Shown piece by piece: positions 11,882 to 22,509 of a stretch of 64,000 nt of DNA; within the stretch, counting starts at the first letter, position 1; the number at the start of each line of letters is the position of its first letter. The position numbers were made by a program, and so were the translations under genes. The notes under the pieces are model-generated. The model worked only from the letters and a program-made list of their open reading frames with translations, was not told the origin of the DNA and did no database searches. The stretch is from NCBI GenBank assembly GCA_029204225.1, contig CM055095.1, positions 56,251,591 through 56,315,590 on the forward strand, given 5' to 3'. The DNA comes from Diphasiastrum complanatum (lineage: Eukaryota; Streptophyta; Lycopodiopsida; Lycopodiales; Lycopodiaceae).

Positions 11882-12660
11882 TGTTGAAAGTATTTCTACT
11901 TCTACGTAGTGGCTAGGCCTAATGGAGGGTTTGTGCGTAGTATAGTGGTAGACCGATCGTCCACCTTCTAATTTCTACAAGCTTTCAACTGTGAATAAAA
12001 TATAAACAAAGAGGGAGCACCAAGGCTTCCCAACTGGTGCTCGAAATAAAATGGTGTGGCTAAGGCAGTACCCAACTAGCCACTACTTGGAAAATAAATA
12101 AACTTGCTAAGGCTTACCCAACTAGCAAGGATCTACATTAAACTAGGCTTGCTAAGGCTTCCCAACTAGCAAATCGTAAAACTAATGCTAACTCCCAAAG
12201 GGAAATGGAAATATAAATTGCGGCTAAACTAAGCATAAAGCAATTAAAAATATGCCACAATAAAAACCAATGAAAGGAGGCAAGAGGAGACCCGAGCACC
12301 TTCCCTCTAGCTATGCACCTTCCAATGGGAACACAAGGAAATAGAATGACTTCTCAAATAGAGAGCAATTTAGCATTATCTCAAAGTGTTATTTTACAAG
12401 AGAAATGCCTCTCTTCTATAGCAAGAAGGGCCTTCCATAAGCTTCTACTAACTTATGGGATTAGTTTCTAAAACTTGTCATTCTAAGGCTTCTTCTTAAC
12501 TTCTAACTTAGAAAGCTAAGACTCTAAACTTAGAACTCAAGATAACTTAGAATATTTTATTTTCTAAGCTTAAGTTTCTGAGTTTAAGTCCTCTAAGTTA
12601 AGTTTTCTAACTTAGAAGTTTAGAATTTAATTAAGTTTCTACCTATGGACTTATAACACA
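11882..12660 (-). repeat. Gypsy 5' LTR
   Basis: Bounded by TG...CA on either strand (minus strand begins TGTGTTATAAG and ends TTTCAACA). It is rich in short repeats: CTAAGGCTT(A)CCCAACTAGC units at 12055-12175 and a run of CTTAGAA/TAACTT words at 12480-12630. The outer end is placed only from the TG/CA rule. Confidence 0.55.
12055..12175. repeat. Short tandem units in the Gypsy LTR
   Basis: Three spaced copies of a word like CTTGCTAAGGCTTCCCAACT followed by AGCAA, each slightly different. No CRISPR character. Confidence 0.75.
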
Positions 12661-12661
12661 C

Positions 12662-13228
12662 ATGCCATGGTATGAGTTTATTAACAAGTACTCACACGTA
12701 TACACATGCCACGGTGTTTTATTTTACTTTGATTTTACTTTGTTGCTAACATCAACCAAGTTTAAACCATTTTGTGATGAGCATGGGATCAAGAGGGAGT
12801 ACACAACTCCAAGGACACCACAACAAAATGGAGTGGCCAAGAGGAAGAATAGAACTTTATGTGAAGGTGCCAAAGCCATGAGGTTAGGTGCAAATCTTCC
12901 AAAACCATTTTGGGATCAAGCCTTATTGTGTGCTAACTTTGTATGCAATAGGTGGCCGAGTGGTATATTGGATGGAAAAACACTTTTGAGATGCTATTCA
13001 AGCAAATTGTCAAGATATGGTGAAACTAGCTCCATTGTTTTACATCATTTTGATGTTGGAGTTGTACTAGAATTCTTGACTGGTTATGCTGATGAAAATG
13101 AAGCTAATGGAGGTTCATTATGTCACTCATTCATGATCAAGCCATCAAGTGTTGATGATATCTTGTGGCAAGATGGAGATGGAGGCTCATTCATGGAGTT
13201 TTATGGTGGAGACATCAAGAAAGGATAA
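12662..13228 (+). pseudogene. Copia integrase fragment and unknown C-terminal tail
   Basis: A 188-residue open frame. Residues about 40-100 match the end of the Ty1/copia integrase core: FCDEHGIKREYTTPRTPQQN, then GVAKRKNRTLCE with the glutamate position of the D,D,E triad region changed (VAKRKNR where VERKNR is usual), then FWDQALLCANFVCNR. The remainder is unlike integrase, acidic and glycine-rich, and resembles nothing I know. The first two catalytic aspartates are missing. Both the truncation and the Glu-to-Lys change make it inactive. Confidence 0.75.
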
Positions 13229-13551
13229 AGATGGAGGAAGCATGCAAGCATTTGTTGATTACTCACATTTATTGTTTGTTTGTTTTTATTTTCCAGAGAC
13301 TTCAAAGTTGGAAGCATGGTGGAATCATTTCATTTACAATCTATTTGGTTCTTCATGTTCTAGTTACATCTTGATGTGTAAAATTGATGTAAGAAATAGT
13401 GAAGCATCCAATTTGGACACTATTCTCTATATCAATTGTGAAAGCTACTTTAAGACCTTATAAAGGAGGTTTATACTTAGGATGGAGATCATTCTATAGC
13501 TGGATCAAAGTAGTATAGTTAAAACTATGCTAAAACTAGTTGAAGACAGAG

Positions 13552-14346
<795 letters not shown>

Positions 14347-14351
14347 TCACT

Positions 14352-15500
14352 TTCAAATTTTGGCCTAATTATGCTTTGACATGTGTACTTCCTATTTTGC
14401 CTCTAATGCCAATATTGTTTCAATCAACTACTAACATGTGGATAGATCTCTACAAAATTTTAAGTACTCCTAGCTCAACATAAAAATAACATGATTAGCC
14501 TATATTCGTAGCCTATATTCATTACGTGGGAACATGCTCCACACATGTGAGATCTTTTCATAAACAATATATTGTAAAATAACCAAACTAGATTTTGCCA
14601 ATTAGATAGTGTAATTAAAAGTATCAACATTGTGACAAATATAAGCTGAATAGAAAGATGAGAAACTTAACTGAATTAGTAATAATATTATCACAATTGA
14701 TTTGATTTTTATTTCACCAACAGATGTGGTTATTGTCAGTATTTTGTCGATAGCTATAGAAAGCAAAAAATTAAATTCTCTATGTGTTTGGTCGACTAAA
14801 TTTGTTTTAACACATAAAAAATTTGATATTTCTTATTTATTTACTTTTACTAAAAAAATGGCCATGTTCCAATGATAACTAGAATATTAGAAATGAAATC
14901 AGACTAACTACAATAACATAAACATCAAAATAAAAGACATACATTGATCAACTAAGAAGACTTACTTATTTTCATATGGAATCAGATAAATTTTGGCCCT
15001 CAATAAAATCTATACTTTTCTCACATTAGAGGAATCCTAAAATCTAAAACGACCCTTCTTAATTTCATCTGCCATGTGGCCCAATCAAAATGCATATATT
15101 TAAAATCTACATAACATAGATGAAAATAAAAAAAGTTATAGAAATAGACTTTTTTAAATTTTAAATTTGTCACCGGACATGATGGGAGAATGCTATTGGT
15201 AGACAGTGTCTGTCCCAAATGTGTGAATCTGTCCGACGACATTGTCTTTAGTTAAATATTTAACCACATTGGTTAATATGTTTATAAATTTCAAACTACA
15301 CAGGTTTACCAACAGTAAATTATCACATGCTTTGGAATAGGTGACCCCATGTTGTTTCCTAATATCCTTGCGTCACAGTTAGACAGTAAGCATAGTTACC
15401 ACATGTTGTTACTATGGTCCGGTTGCCCTTTCACATTCAGTAAGTACCATATAACATCGATTTGGGTTTCATAGATTTAAGAATTTGGCACTAAACTTTG
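14352..15500. other. No gene recognised
   Basis: AT-rich sequence. The stretch 15030-15130 weakly resembles 43954-44060 on the minus strand (GGA-TCCTAAA... with a CAATCAAAA core), which may be a shared small transposon, but I could not find ends. Confidence 0.4.
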
Positions 15501-15961
15501 GCAACAATCACTATGGCCAGGAGACCAAGATCCAAAATTGAATCATTGATTCTTCACAATGAGAAGGATGAAGCTGGATTTTGAAAACCAACAAGATACA
15601 TAAAAAACTTATGGGTTATATTGCATCCGTCCTCAAAAGACATGTTTAGACCAAGGAAGAAGGCAAAGATGACATTCAAATCTTATTGGAAAGCAAAGAT
15701 CTTTGATTTTAGGACTTCTCCAAGAGGGAAATCAATCTCAAAAGTCTTGGTTCAGCATGTCTATATGCATTCATAACTGTATCTACAAGATTTCAATATT
15801 TATGATCGTCAAAATGGAACTGTAAGTTCAAAAATCGTTGGGATCTATATTTTAACATTCATGCTTTTGAAACTTGTAGAAATCATATCAATTATCATAT
15901 ATGTATTGCATTCTTGCATATTTATATCCATTCAGCATAAGTGAATGGGAGCCAACACAAT

Positions 15962-16629
15962 TCCTAGCAGGTATATTGGATGTGATGATATTGGAAAATT
16001 ACAATACATGGGAAGAACTTCTAAGGAGCTTGCAGATAGTGGTATATTTTTCTATGAGTCCAAGTACATTCCAGATATGCATGGAGGTTTTGGAAAGCTT
16101 GAAGATATCCCACTGCCACATTTCAATGAAAGCGAGCACTGGATCAAAAGTCAATAGACTAAGTTGGTTTCTGTCCTTATATGTATTTGTTGATTTCTTT
16201 TCAAATGCAAATGTTCATAGGACACCAACATTATTTCTTTGTAAGGATGTGCTAGATGACACTCTTTCAAATCTGGTGGATGTGGGTTGGGAATGCAAGG
16301 CAGTTGGAGATATTGAATGTAGAATTAGAAAATCTTTTATGATATTTCGTTATTGCATTGCGAGACAAATGCTTAGTCTTACATTTCGTTACCAGAGATG
16401 GAAACGAATAAGTGGGACCTAGATGCCACTAGATCAAGACCTTCAAATGGATGGTCACACAGACCGAAAAGAAGTCCACATTTTCAACAATAAAGATATG
16501 CTAAGTACAATTGAAGTGGAGGATCATTGGAGCTTGAGTTTTATCAGACAAAAGCTGGTCTTAATGCACAATGAAATTCTACCTGAACACTTCATATTCA
16601 TTATCAATGGAAAGCTCGTAAGATTTTAT
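15962..16629 (+). pseudogene. Exon-like remnants of an unknown gene
   Basis: An acceptor-like CCTAGCAG at 15963-15970 precedes an open stretch with YIGCDDIGKLQYMG and HGGFGKLEDIPLPHFN, ending at a stop near 16157. From 16423 a second stretch reads STIEVEDHWSLSFIRQKL and LPEHFIFIINGKL and meets a good donor, GTAAGATTT, at 16627 or just after. Both have ordinary protein composition and splice-like edges but lie in different frames, with stops between. I recognise no family. They run convergently toward the H3-like/C48 reading frame, whose end is at 16955, so they may belong to the same gene cluster. Confidence 0.35.
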
Positions 16630-17211
16630 TGTGATTTGCAAATCAATCAATAATATATATGTAACTCTATTCAGAGAATAAAGAAATTAACAAGTTGCTT
16701 ATCTTTCATGCAGATACAAAAAAATACAAGAAAACACAACACCTTGCAAGGATCTTCCAACAGATATCAGTATTGTAGAAGAACAATGAAAAGTCATATA
16801 ATCAATTGAACAAACTGATATCTGTATTCAATAAAATATCACCCGAATTTGGGAATTTTGTACAACTATGCAAATAGTTCTTTTTCCGTATTCACTATAT
16901 CTCGGTTTCTCACTGTATGTCTATATTTCTATATCAGAATGAAACGAAGTCTATCTATCCAGCTTGGGTATTTACAAATTTTTCAGCCTCATTTACAATT
17001 TGAACATCATCTGGCTCAGAAGGTCCAGCATCAGTCTTTGGTCCAGCAGTTGACCTGGCCAATAGACTAAAGATGAGCTCTTGTCAAAATCTGTACACTT
17101 CGTCAACTGTATAATCACGGAGGGAAAACTGCAATAAACAATATATTAGATGAATATTAATAAAAAACAATATCTTACATGAAGATAAAAGGAAAAGGGA
17201 TAATAACTCAC

Positions 17212-17742
17212 CTTCGAAATATCAACCTCCTCTTGAAGAATGTACCACTCAAAAAATAATTTGGCATTGTAAAGAGTACACCATGCACAACTAAATGAGT
17301 CATTTTGTTGGGGTGTCTGCAATACATTCAACTGATTAATAATGGGATGAAGAAACTGACAGTAAACAATGATTATAAACAAAAATATGCAAGAAATGTT
17401 CAATGATTACCTCAATGCTTACAATTTCACATGTTCCTGTCATGGGATTGTCTATTGAAAAATATTTACATATAGCCGGCAGCAGCAAGCCAATATCTTT
17501 ATGTGTGTTACTGACGGAATTCATCTTTACACAAAAAATATTTACTACATTATTTGCAGTTATTTTTACAGAGACTATAGTTGAGCTCCAGTGATCACTA
17601 CAAAAACAAAGAAGAATTCCATTAGATAGATGATACAGTGATTACAAGTAAAGAAATAGACAAGTAAAGATATAGACATACTTGGTATGATAAGGCATCA
17701 ACAACAACTTCATAGCTGGTGTGCATGCACCAAGGAGACGGT
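17212..17742 (-). pseudogene. C48/Ulp1-like cysteine protease domain (part of the above frame)
   Basis: The end of exon 1 reads KLLLMPYHT and splices into NDHWSSTIVSV, the usual 'P...HW.L...' start of the Ulp1 core with catalytic His at codon 342. KMNSVSN sits where LDS carries the acidic residue, giving Asn366; clan CE peptidases are known with Asp, Glu or Asn here. Exon 3 opens TPQQNDSFSCAWC, with Gln406 and Cys412 six residues apart exactly as in Q....DCG, although Ala replaces the usual Gly. The tetrad is therefore plausible but not textbook. C48 domains occur in SUMO proteases and also in plant DNA transposons, so a mobile origin is open. Confidence 0.55.
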
Positions 17743-18184
17743 GTGACAAAGTGTCGTTGTCGTCCTTGATGACCCGCAGAAAAAAATTGCTGAGAAGCTT
17801 AAACTCATTCATAGAATCCCTTGCAATATCAAATTGCAGTAGGGGGAGACATGCCTCTATCACTGGATCGCTGATAGAAGCCCTTTTGTCCTTCAACTGA
17901 ATACAAGTTGGGATTCTAAAGTTAAGCTCAAAACCAATTTCTTCTATTGTGAAGAGAATTGGCATGTCGATATTATCTATAGCATCCGATAAATCTTTCT
18001 CAAATTTTAAAGAATCATCAAAACCTAAAAATAATATAGGTTTGAGATTAATGGGAGGAGGGGGGAGAGTATTCACAATGGAGGGGATGTCCAAAAATTT
18101 TGTGGCTGAATCGACCACAATATCTAAGGCTACTGGATTTACAATTGCATCAACTCCAGATGACGAATGTTGGAGGTACATGCG

Positions 18185-18700
18185 TCAGACCTTTTTAGGA
18201 GCATGAGCAGAGGACTTATTGCTCCTTTTAGGGGCAGGTTGCTTGCGAGGCCTCTTTGTGAGAAGGTTAGTCCTGTCAAGGGGTTCGTCCCTAGGAGCAG
18301 AGGGTTCACCCTTGTGAAGTTTACAGGATCTCTCTCTCATTCTATACAAAATTTGAAAATCTTTGGGCATTACGGTGACCCACTTAGCATGGATTAAAAG
18401 CAAAAAAGAATCTTCAAAAAAATGTGCCAAATAGTCTTCTACGAACTCCTGCAAGCATTGCAATGCTCCAGTTGTGAACCTAACAAGGCTTTGCAGACCA
18501 TCCCTGGTAATATTATGGATAGTTCTGTAGAATGGTGCTCTTGGTATCAGGAGCAAGGTGGATCTCTGATATTTCTTAATCTCAGAGAGCCATCTACTCT
18601 TGTTACGCATGGTCTGCCGTGGTGGATTAACAACCGGGGTACTAGTGGATACAATGCTAGGAGAGAAGAAATCCCTCCAGTTCTGTTTGACCCTAGACAT
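18185..18700 (-). CDS. Divergent histone-H3-like protein, CENH3-like features, 171 residues
   Basis: Intronless ORF starting at MSRVKQNW. Residues 36-123 follow the H3 fold in order: alphaN with SEIKKYQRSTLLLIP, alpha1 starting PFYRTIHNITRD, loop 1 one residue longer than in canonical H3, alpha2 with ALQCLQEFVEDYLAHFFEDS, the IHAKWVTVMPKDF loop-2/alpha3 junction, and a final YRMRE. The LLIP before alpha1, the longer loop and the lack of an ARTKQTARKS tail point to the centromeric or other divergent H3 class. Canonical H3 ends about here, but this protein adds some 48 residues with PLDRTNLLTKRPRKQ. The same extension occurs in a second copy at 37572. It may be translated alone or be the N-terminus of the larger frame ending at 16955. 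Confidence 0.75.
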   Translation of the reverse strand: MSRVKQNWRDFFSPSIVSTSTPVVNPPRQTMRNKSRWLSEIKKYQRSTLLLIPRAPFYRTIHNITRDGLQSLVRFTTGALQCLQEFVEDYLAHFFEDSFLLLIHAKWVTVMPKDFQILYRMRERSCKLHKGEPSAPRDEPLDRTNLLTKRPRKQPAPKRSNKSSAHAPKKV

Positions 18701-18842
18701 CAGGCTAATACTGGTTTTGTGTGTAGTTATTGTAACAATGATGAGAGGATGGTAACCAGGATTGCAGAGGTGTGATATGTACTGATATATCGGTCTTGTG
18801 AGAGGGTATACAATGAAAAAAAGAGAGAATGAGGTAACGACA

Positions 18843-18951
18843 CACATAAGCGATATGTACGGTAGTAGTATCACTCTTGTGCGCACGCAGAAGGACGAGG
18901 CTATTAGAGAGCAAACAAAATGTGCAGAAAAGCGATACAACACAAAAATCA
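18843..18951. repeat. Inverted repeat, left arm
   Basis: Matches the reverse complement of 19229-19336 at roughly three-quarters of positions by eye, sharing AAGCGATATGTACGGT, GAGCAAAC and ACAAAAATCA. It lies in the presumed leader of the minus-strand H3-like gene. Confidence 0.75.
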
Positions 18952-19142
18952 GACAAAAAAAAGTGAAAATGACTTCCGCACATGTGACCATATATCCTAT
19001 TTTTTTGCACGTGTGGTCACATGTGTAATCCTGACCATCCAATCAACAATTGCCATGTGGCATTCACACGTGTGTCTAGAGTAGCCCAATCAGACGTCAA
19101 CACATGGACAGTGGATCGTTTGACTCACATGTGTGAAACAGC

Positions 19143-19149
19143 TATAAAT
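19143..19149 (+). promoter_or_regulatory. TATA box of the plus-strand gene
   Basis: TATAAAT about 250 bases before the ATG at 19398 and just downstream of CACATGTGTG. Confidence 0.5.
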
Positions 19150-19228
19150 GACACGATTCCCAAAAAACAAAATTCATCTTTTTCGGATTGCTCTCATATC
19201 GGTTCTCTGTGCGTCGTATTTTCATATG

Positions 19229-19336
19229 ATTTTTGTCACATATCGCTTCTCTGCGCATCCCGTTTGCTCCCTAATTGTCTTGTCGCTCTATGTGCACACA
19301 AGAGCGATACATCAACCGTACATATCGCTTCTGTGC
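19229..19336. repeat. Inverted repeat, right arm
   Basis: Counterpart of 18843-18951, placed in the presumed leader of the plus-strand gene at 19398. Short CGATAT words repeat inside both arms. Confidence 0.75.
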
Positions 19337-19397
19337 ATGCGTAATATACTTCATTAATCTCAATTGCTCCCCTCTCACACAGAACCAATACAAGGCA

Positions 19398-20413
19398 ATG
19401 GCTTCCTCGTCTGGTCCTAGCCAGGAGTCCTTGTTGTCCAGTTTTCTCATTGAGTTTGGTATAAGTGAGCGCATAGAGTACAAGTCCCTCTTTCAGCCTT
19501 TCTTACATGTGTTCAGTACAGCACAGCAAAGTCCGGATGTTTTTTATGACCAGTATATCATATTCAAGGATATAATCAGTATCTCTCTAATCTCTATGTG
19601 TAATTTGTCGTTTATTCATTTTACTGACCTTGTACATACTTTTTCACATTATAAGTAGCGGCTAGACAAAATGTACACTAAACTTTTTGAACAATTTAAG
19701 AATTCTAGTTAATGTAGTTGTTGTAATCGAAAATGTCGTTTTCTTGAGTATCAAACCGGCTTTGTGTTTTTCTTGTTAGTACAAATCCCAGTAGAGTCAG
19801 ATACATCAATTCTTGATACTGATATTCCTTCATCCTCCACTATTGAACATTCCATAAAGGATATCAGTCATTTGTTGGTTGATACTCTTGATAAAGACAC
19901 TGACTATTTGAGTGTAGATACTGATAAGTTGAGAGATGCTTTCATTGGATCTAATGCCAATATTGAGGAAAAAATTGCTGATGTACATTCCAAATGCTTT
20001 TTTGATTTGCTGAAATATTAAATAAACGAAGATGTGTATATCACAACAACAGATCTATGTGTTTTCTTTTATTATCAGGAGGATGAGGTGCTTTGTCTAT
20101 TGTCAAGCACCATTTCTAAGTTCTCTAACATTATTGATTTTGAAACCAAAGAGGGTATTGACTATGATGATGAAGAGGGTATTCTGACTAGTGTTTGTCC
20201 TAGGCTATGGCAAATGTTTGTGATCATGGACGAAGTTTGCCTTCTGATGAGGAATCTATTTCATTCCAGGCCCAGCTAGGACTCCCTTGTCCATCGGTTA
20301 TGAAATTTGCAGATGACTCTTTTTCAATAGGTGGTCACAATATAGATCATCCCGATCTACTTGCAGCAGATGATGACGAATGCATAAGTTTAGAAGTTAG
20401 TATGTTTATCTGA
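19398..20413 (+). CDS. Acidic protein of unknown function, three exons
   Basis: Model: exon 1 19398-19578 (starts MASSSGPSQESLLSSFL, donor A|GTATCT), exon 2 19780-19982 (acceptor GTTAG, donor GAT|GTACAT), exon 3 from 20079 (acceptor TTATCAG). Phases agree at both junctions. Exon 3 is open to about 20210, after which the convincing reading moves to another frame (NVCDHGRSLPSDEESISF to the stop at 20413), implying a one-base shift or an unseen splice. The product is about 240 residues and strongly acidic (DYDDEEG, AADDDEC, many Asp in exon 2). No known domain. It is divergently paired with the H3-like gene, so co-expression is plausible. Confidence 0.5.
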
Positions 20414-20535
20414 TGTATGAGTTCTATTAGATTTTATATACTAAGAACTCCAATTTTGTAATTGCAAGATACACTTATGATCAATGACTTTGCTACTCAT
20501 CGAGGGGGCTCCAAACAACATTAATCATCTTTCCA

Positions 20536-21738
20536 TGTTGGATTTATCTCCTCTCTCCTAAATCCTATTTTAATCTGCCTCCATTCATGCTGTATTTTTA
20601 CTCATGTTGTCGCACAGTCTGCATATTTACTTGTAAAATAAGACAGGCGAAAAACTACGACTGTCTTCATAAATACAAGTAATTATCCATAGGTGAAAAA
20701 GGCAAAAAATGCGACACTGTATTTTTACACGTGATTTGTGACAGCAAAAACGACTACACTGCCTTACATAATGCCGAAGGTGCCCTAGGAAAAGCGAAGG
20801 CACCCTGTAAATCAAATCTTAAGGCATTTGTCAAAGTGTCACACATTTTGCATCTTCACCAACGTTCATTTCAGCAAAGACTGATGTCGCGGCCTTTTCA
20901 CGCTCATTCCATGCAGCTGTGCTAACAGTTTTGACAATGACAGTAGCCACCCACGATCTCCTACATACAGCACATCCACTTTGTACTTTCTTCATCTGCA
21001 CACCTATAAACTTGTGTATATATATTGAATACCATTTGTGTATTCTGTAGTGTGTGTGAAAATAATAGCATCAGAAGCTTATCAGAGATAGACAAAGTAG
21101 ATGCCTTGTGCATTGATTCTTTTGTATTGTCAGTAATAGGTTCATTCCTTTTACAAATTGAATTAGCTTTGTAGAGCACGCGACTTCATCCGCTATTGTC
21201 TTGTGCTCCACAACATTATTGACATGTATATTTTGCTATACTTAATCTGATAACAGCTCTGTCTCATTTTGCGTTCAGATTTGTGTCAATATTGCTATGC
21301 TTTTCTACATTATGTCTAACTCTCTTATTGCTAAATCTAGTAATCTGTTCTTAGCGAATTATTATTAGTCTAGCTATTCGCAACTAATATTTAGTCTTGC
21401 CTTTCGCGACTAATTCGCAACTGATTATCAGTCGAGCTCAGTCTAGCTCTTCGCGAATCATTCGCGACTAATAATTTGTCTAGCTATTCGCAACAAATTA
21501 TCCTTCTAACGTTTTATTGCTTAATGTTTGGCTACGCAATCAAATCGACCATGATTACTATCACTAACGTTCTGTTCGTTTTTGATAGGCGTAGTCATGC
21601 TTAGGGAAAGAGTAATATAGCTCATTCCGCTGCGCACGAACACTCTCCATTCAAATTCATTTCTCGTTCGAGTTTCAAGTTTGCTTCTTTTCGTGTTCAT
21701 TTTCTTTTCGAGCTATTTTTTTTTGTTTCTCACACCCT
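20536..21738 (+). mobile_element. LTR family B, copy 2 (probable solo LTR)
   Basis: Begins TGTTGGATTTATC and parallels 6741-7860 along its length, including the AAGGTGCC...GGCACC hairpin near 20776-20802, the TATATATA stretch near 21020 and a cluster of TTCGCGAATCATTCGCGAC words at 21400-21490. No Copia interior follows. The right end is approximate. Confidence 0.65.
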
Positions 21739-21741
21739 CCT

Positions 21742-22203
21742 TTGACTTTCCCAACATTCCACAAGGATAGTGGTCTTGGCCACTACTTGAGGCACTTTCA
21801 GAACAATGAAATTTGCGTTGCTCATTCCAAACTCAGTCCAGTTGGAGAGACTATGATAATGGTTGTGAAAGCCTTATCTTATTATCTAGGTGGACATAAA
21901 TTTGTGAAAGCAAATAAAATAATTTCTGTGAAGAGATCGTATGTTTTGAACATATTAGGATTTGTAGATGGGAATGTACCATTAAGGAGTTCCCATTATT
22001 TATTGTATGCAACGTATATAGAATTGAGTGGTAACAAGGAAATGCGTATCTTCTGGATGCATATGCAAGTAAAGAGTTACTACACAATAGCACAACAATT
22101 GAACAAGATGAAATATCAGATCCCTTTGAATGAATCTTTGTATATATTGAATATTATGAATACAATTTACATTTGTAGCATCTTTGTAGCTCTAAATTTT
22201 TAG
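21742..22203 (+). CDS. Hypothetical ORF, about 150 residues
   Basis: Open from just after LTR-B copy 2 with no ATG at its head. It includes GLGHYLRHFQNNEICVAHSK and is fairly hydrophobic and aromatic toward the end. I recognise no domain. Because it begins at an LTR edge it may be the remains of an element interior or of a gene the LTR landed in. Confidence 0.3.
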   Translation: MTFPTFHKDSGLGHYLRHFQNNEICVAHSKLSPVGETMIMVVKALSYYLGGHKFVKANKIISVKRSYVLNILGFVDGNVPLRSSHYLLYATYIELSGNKEMRIFWMHMQVKSYYTIAQQLNKMKYQIPLNESLYILNIMNTIYICSIFVALNF

Positions 22204-22509
22204 TTTCTTTGCTGCTCAATGAATTTGCAAGCTTTTCTAAATTTGTTGTAATTTAAAGATTTGGTGATCTGTCGAATTTGAACTCTGCGGTAGAACCACT
22301 GGAATAATTGGCAAATATAACTTCGTTTATCATTTGTTCCTCCATGTTGTGTATTTCAATGAAATGTTGCCCGTGCTTGCCAATGTGACTTCTCCATCCC
22401 TTGTGATGACCAAACACTTAGGCTTCCATATGTGTTTGCAAAAAATGATGTATGATCTCTTAGTATGTGAGACACATGTCAAAATCGTAATGTCAATCTT
22501 ATGCTTGGA

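Larger units (their letters stand above)
10545..12660 (-). mobile_element. Gypsy 5' half nested in family C
   Basis: In minus orientation it reads LTR (12660-11882), primer binding site (11880-11864), long leader, then gag (10930-10550), where it ends. The primer site is of the GGCGTCGTTGCCGC type used by plant Ty3/gypsy elements, unlike the Met-type sites of the surrounding Copias. No protease, RT, integrase or 3' LTR remains on this side. The left end is approximate. Confidence 0.7.
16955..18700 (-). pseudogene. Histone-H3-fold plus C48/Ulp1-like protease reading frame, two in-frame TGA
   Basis: Four exons are inferred from splice sites and phase: 18700-17682, 17597-17411, 17316-17212 and 17128-16955, with introns GTATGT..TAG, GTAATC..CAG and GTGAGT..CAG. 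Together they give 494 codons plus a TAG. The frame is open except for TGA at codons 172 and 452. Domain order: short tail (1-36), H3 histone fold (about 37-123), basic extension (130-171), linker (173-330), C48-like protease (about 330-440), acidic tail. Both TGAs could be CGA codons lost by C-to-T change, typical of methylated plant repeats. Alternatively the first TGA ends a free H3-like protein and the protease is made separately. Phase agreement at all three junctions argues the whole was once one gene. Function unknown; a chromatin role is inference. Confidence 0.6.
18701..19397. promoter_or_regulatory. Two-way promoter between the H3-like gene and a divergent gene
   Basis: About 700 bases separate the two start codons. 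The centre (18980-19150) has CACATGTG, GCACGTGTGG, CACATGTGTG, CACACGTGTG and CACATGTGTG boxes, two CCAATCA boxes, and CCAATCAGACGTCA, whose ACGTCA resembles the hexamer of plant histone promoters. TATA candidates face outward: 19143-19149 on plus and about 18990-18997 on minus. Each side then has a copy of a roughly 110-base inverted repeat in the leader. Confidence 0.55.

Noticed and set aside
12055-12175. Regularly spaced short repeats resembling a CRISPR array
   Set aside because: Units are diverged, unequally spaced, lie inside a Gypsy LTR, and the DNA is eukaryotic.
17084-18187. TGA as selenocysteine or a changed genetic code
   Set aside because: The intact SDR gene and other frames use the standard code, and land plants lack selenoprotein machinery; decay of CGA is simpler.
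18185-19042. 285-residue ORF starting at 19042
   Set aside because: The first 114 codons run through the promoter, the TATA region and the inverted-repeat arm; the ATG at 18700 fits the H3-like protein and its second copy.
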